Of a stretch of 6,405 nucleotides of DNA, positions 5,239-6,405 are shown in pieces; the stretch's first letter is position 1; the number at the start of each line of letters is the position of its first letter. Both the position numbers and the translations under genes were made by a program. Source of the stretch: an uncultured Gammaproteobacteria bacterium (lineage in GTDB: Bacteria; Pseudomonadota; Gammaproteobacteria; GCA-001735895); contig CALZHS010000103.1 of the NCBI GenBank assembly GCA_945787265.1, forward strand, positions 1 to 6,405, written 5' to 3'. A model generated the notes under the pieces. The model did not search any database. It was given only the letters and a program-made list of their open reading frames with translations, and was not told where the DNA came from.

Positions 5239-6405
5239 ATGAATAATAAAATTTTACTGGCCACGCTGAATGCGCGCTACATGCATTGTGCGTTCGGTTT
5301 GCGTTACCTGTATGCGAACCTGGGTGATCTGCAGTCGGTTGCGCAAATCAGGGAGTTTACGATCCAGCAACGGCCAATCGATATCGTAGAGCAATTGCTC
5401 GCGCTAAAGCCGAGGATAATCGGCTTCAGCACCTATATATGGAATGTAAACGAGACCACGGCAGTTATCGCCTTACTGAAGCAGGTTTCGCCGCAAACCA
5501 TTATTATTGCGGGTGGCCCCGAAGTAAGCTTTGCCGATGACCTGCCCGAACTGTTCGCGCAGGTGGACTACATCATTACGGGTCCGGGTGAAACCAGCTT
5601 TCGCGAATTGTGCGAGGACCTGCTCGGCGGCAGGCCGGTAGCGCCAGGCATCATTGCCGGCAAAACGGCCAGCCTTGATGCACTCGAACTGCCTTACGCT
5701 TATTACAACGCCGAGGATATTCGCAATCGCCTGATTTATGTCGAGGCGTCGCGCGGCTGCCCGTTCAAATGCGAATTTTGCCTGTCGTCACTCGATAAAA
5801 CGGCAAAGCCGTTCGAGCTGAAACGCTTTCTCGATGCCATGGATGACCTGTACCAGCGGGGTGCGCGCAACTTCAAGTTCATTGACCGGACCTTCAATTT
5901 AAAGATCAGCACCAGCATTGCGATCCTGGAGTTTTTCCTGCAGCGGATGGACGACGATCTCTACCTGCACTTTGAAGTGATACCCGATTACCTTCCGCAG
6001 AAACTGAAACAGGTTCTCGCCCAGTTTCCGCCCGGGGCACTGCAGTTTGAGATCGGCGTGCAGACCTTCGATCCCGAAATTCAGCAAATCATCAGTCGTA
6101 AGCAAAACAACAGAAATACCTGCGATAATCTGCGCTGGTTGCGTGAAAACACCGGGGCACATATACACGCGGACCTCATATTCGGTTTACCGGGGGATTC
6201 ACTCGAAAACTTTGCCTTGAGTTTTGATCAGCTGGTGGCTTTGAATCCGCAGGAAATCCAGCTTGGAATTCTAAAACGCCTGCGCGGAGCCCCGATTAAT
6301 CGACACGTTGATGAATATCAAATGCGCTACAACCCGGTTGCACCCTACAACATCCTGAGTACGCGGGATATCGATTTTATCACCATGCAGCGCGTCAACC
6401 GCTTC
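5239..6405 (+). CDS. B12-binding-domain radical SAM protein, DUF4080-like (3' end missing)
   Basis: The frame from ATG 5239 stays open for 389 codons to the window edge, so the C-terminus is missing. Residues about 1-135 look like a Rossmann-type B12-binding domain, with KILLATLNARYMH, IIGFSTYIWNV, IIIAGGPEVSF and DYIITGPGE in the usual order. The radical SAM core follows, with the 4Fe-4S motif CPFKCEFC (CxxxCxxC; Cys174, 178, 181), FKFIDRTFN (213-220), FEIGVQTF (270-277) and DLIFGLPGD (312-320). After residue 340, the pattern ILKRLRGAPI...YNPVAPYNILST resembles the DUF4080 domain found after B12/radical SAM domains in one uncharacterised family. No classical DxHxxG cobalamin-ligand motif is seen; only RYMHCAFG occurs there. 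The reaction and substrate are unknown. An in-frame stop at 5227-5229 rules out an earlier start. The ribosome binding site is weak. The class is sure from motifs; the DUF4080 assignment is from memory of family patterns. Confidence 0.88.
   Translation, partial: MNNKILLATLNARYMHCAFGLRYLYANLGDLQSVAQIREFTIQQRPIDIVEQLLALKPRIIGFSTYIWNVNETTAVIALLKQVSPQTIIIAGGPEVSFADDLPELFAQVDYIITGPGETSFRELCEDLLGGRPVAPGIIAGKTASLDALELPYAYYNAEDIRNRLIYVEASRGCPFKCEFCLSSLDKTAKPFELKRFLDAMDDLYQRGARNFKFIDRTFNLKISTSIAILEFFLQRMDDDLYLHFEVIPDYLPQKLKQVLAQFPPGALQFEIGVQTFDPEIQQIISRKQNNRNTCDNLRWLRENTGAHIHADLIFGLPGDSLENFALSFDQLVALNPQEIQLGILKRLRGAPINRHVDEYQMRYNPVAPYNILSTRDIDFITMQRVNRF

Noticed and set aside
5736..6168. Two small minus-strand open frames in the radical SAM region
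   Set aside because: They lie opposite the continuous plus-strand frame carrying the Fe-S and radical SAM motifs and show no domain of their own.
1..6405. CRISPR array, insertion sequence, toxin-antitoxin or phage genes
   Set aside because: No spaced repeats, transposase motifs or matching small gene pairs were seen; the tolA repeat is contiguous and in frame, not spacer-separated.

Overview
The window reads as a piece of a gammaproteobacterial chromosome with moderate GC content. It carries the end of a tolQ gene followed by tolR, tolA, tolB, pal and cpoB (ybgF), all on the + strand and tightly packed, then a tRNA-Lys(TTT) gene and the 5' part of a radical SAM gene. The order tolQ-tolR-tolA-tolB-pal-cpoB, with a tRNA-Lys after cpoB, matches the arrangement known from Escherichia coli. 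The proteins resemble the gammaproteobacterial Tol-Pal proteins throughout. I cannot name the genus or species from sequence alone.

Layout: 1-639 is TolQ, cut at its N-terminus by the window edge. 650-1066 is TolR. 1066-2049 is TolA, which shares one base with tolR. 2063-3361 is TolB, 3391-3990 the lipoprotein Pal, and 3992-4957 CpoB. The gaps within this block are at most 29 bases and no terminator is visible, so it looks like one transcription unit. A likely sigma70-type promoter at 4982-5009 lies just before the tRNA-Lys gene (5025-5100), which includes an encoded CCA end. A 138-base non-coding gap follows, containing nested inverted repeats and a weak promoter candidate. A B12-binding-type radical SAM protein then starts at 5239 and stays open to the window end.

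How the genes work together: TolQ and TolR form the inner-membrane, proton-driven motor. TolA is the periplasm-spanning rod energised by it. TolB is the periplasmic beta-propeller that binds Pal. Pal anchors the outer membrane to peptidoglycan. CpoB links the system to septal peptidoglycan synthesis. Together they pull the outer membrane inward at division and maintain its integrity. The key functional residues that can be checked by eye are all present: the TolR membrane Asp, the two TolQ channel Thr residues, the TolA S-x3-H membrane motif, the Pal lipobox and the NIALGDRRA region. The radical SAM gene has no evident functional link to Tol-Pal and is probably an independent unit.

I see no undescribed multi-gene system here. 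The points worth a second look are modest: the 36-bp tandem array in tolA, a long acidic Gly/Asp linker in Pal, an enlarged linker in CpoB, near-identical DNA in two TolB propeller blades, and the uncharacterised B12/radical SAM protein beside the tRNA.
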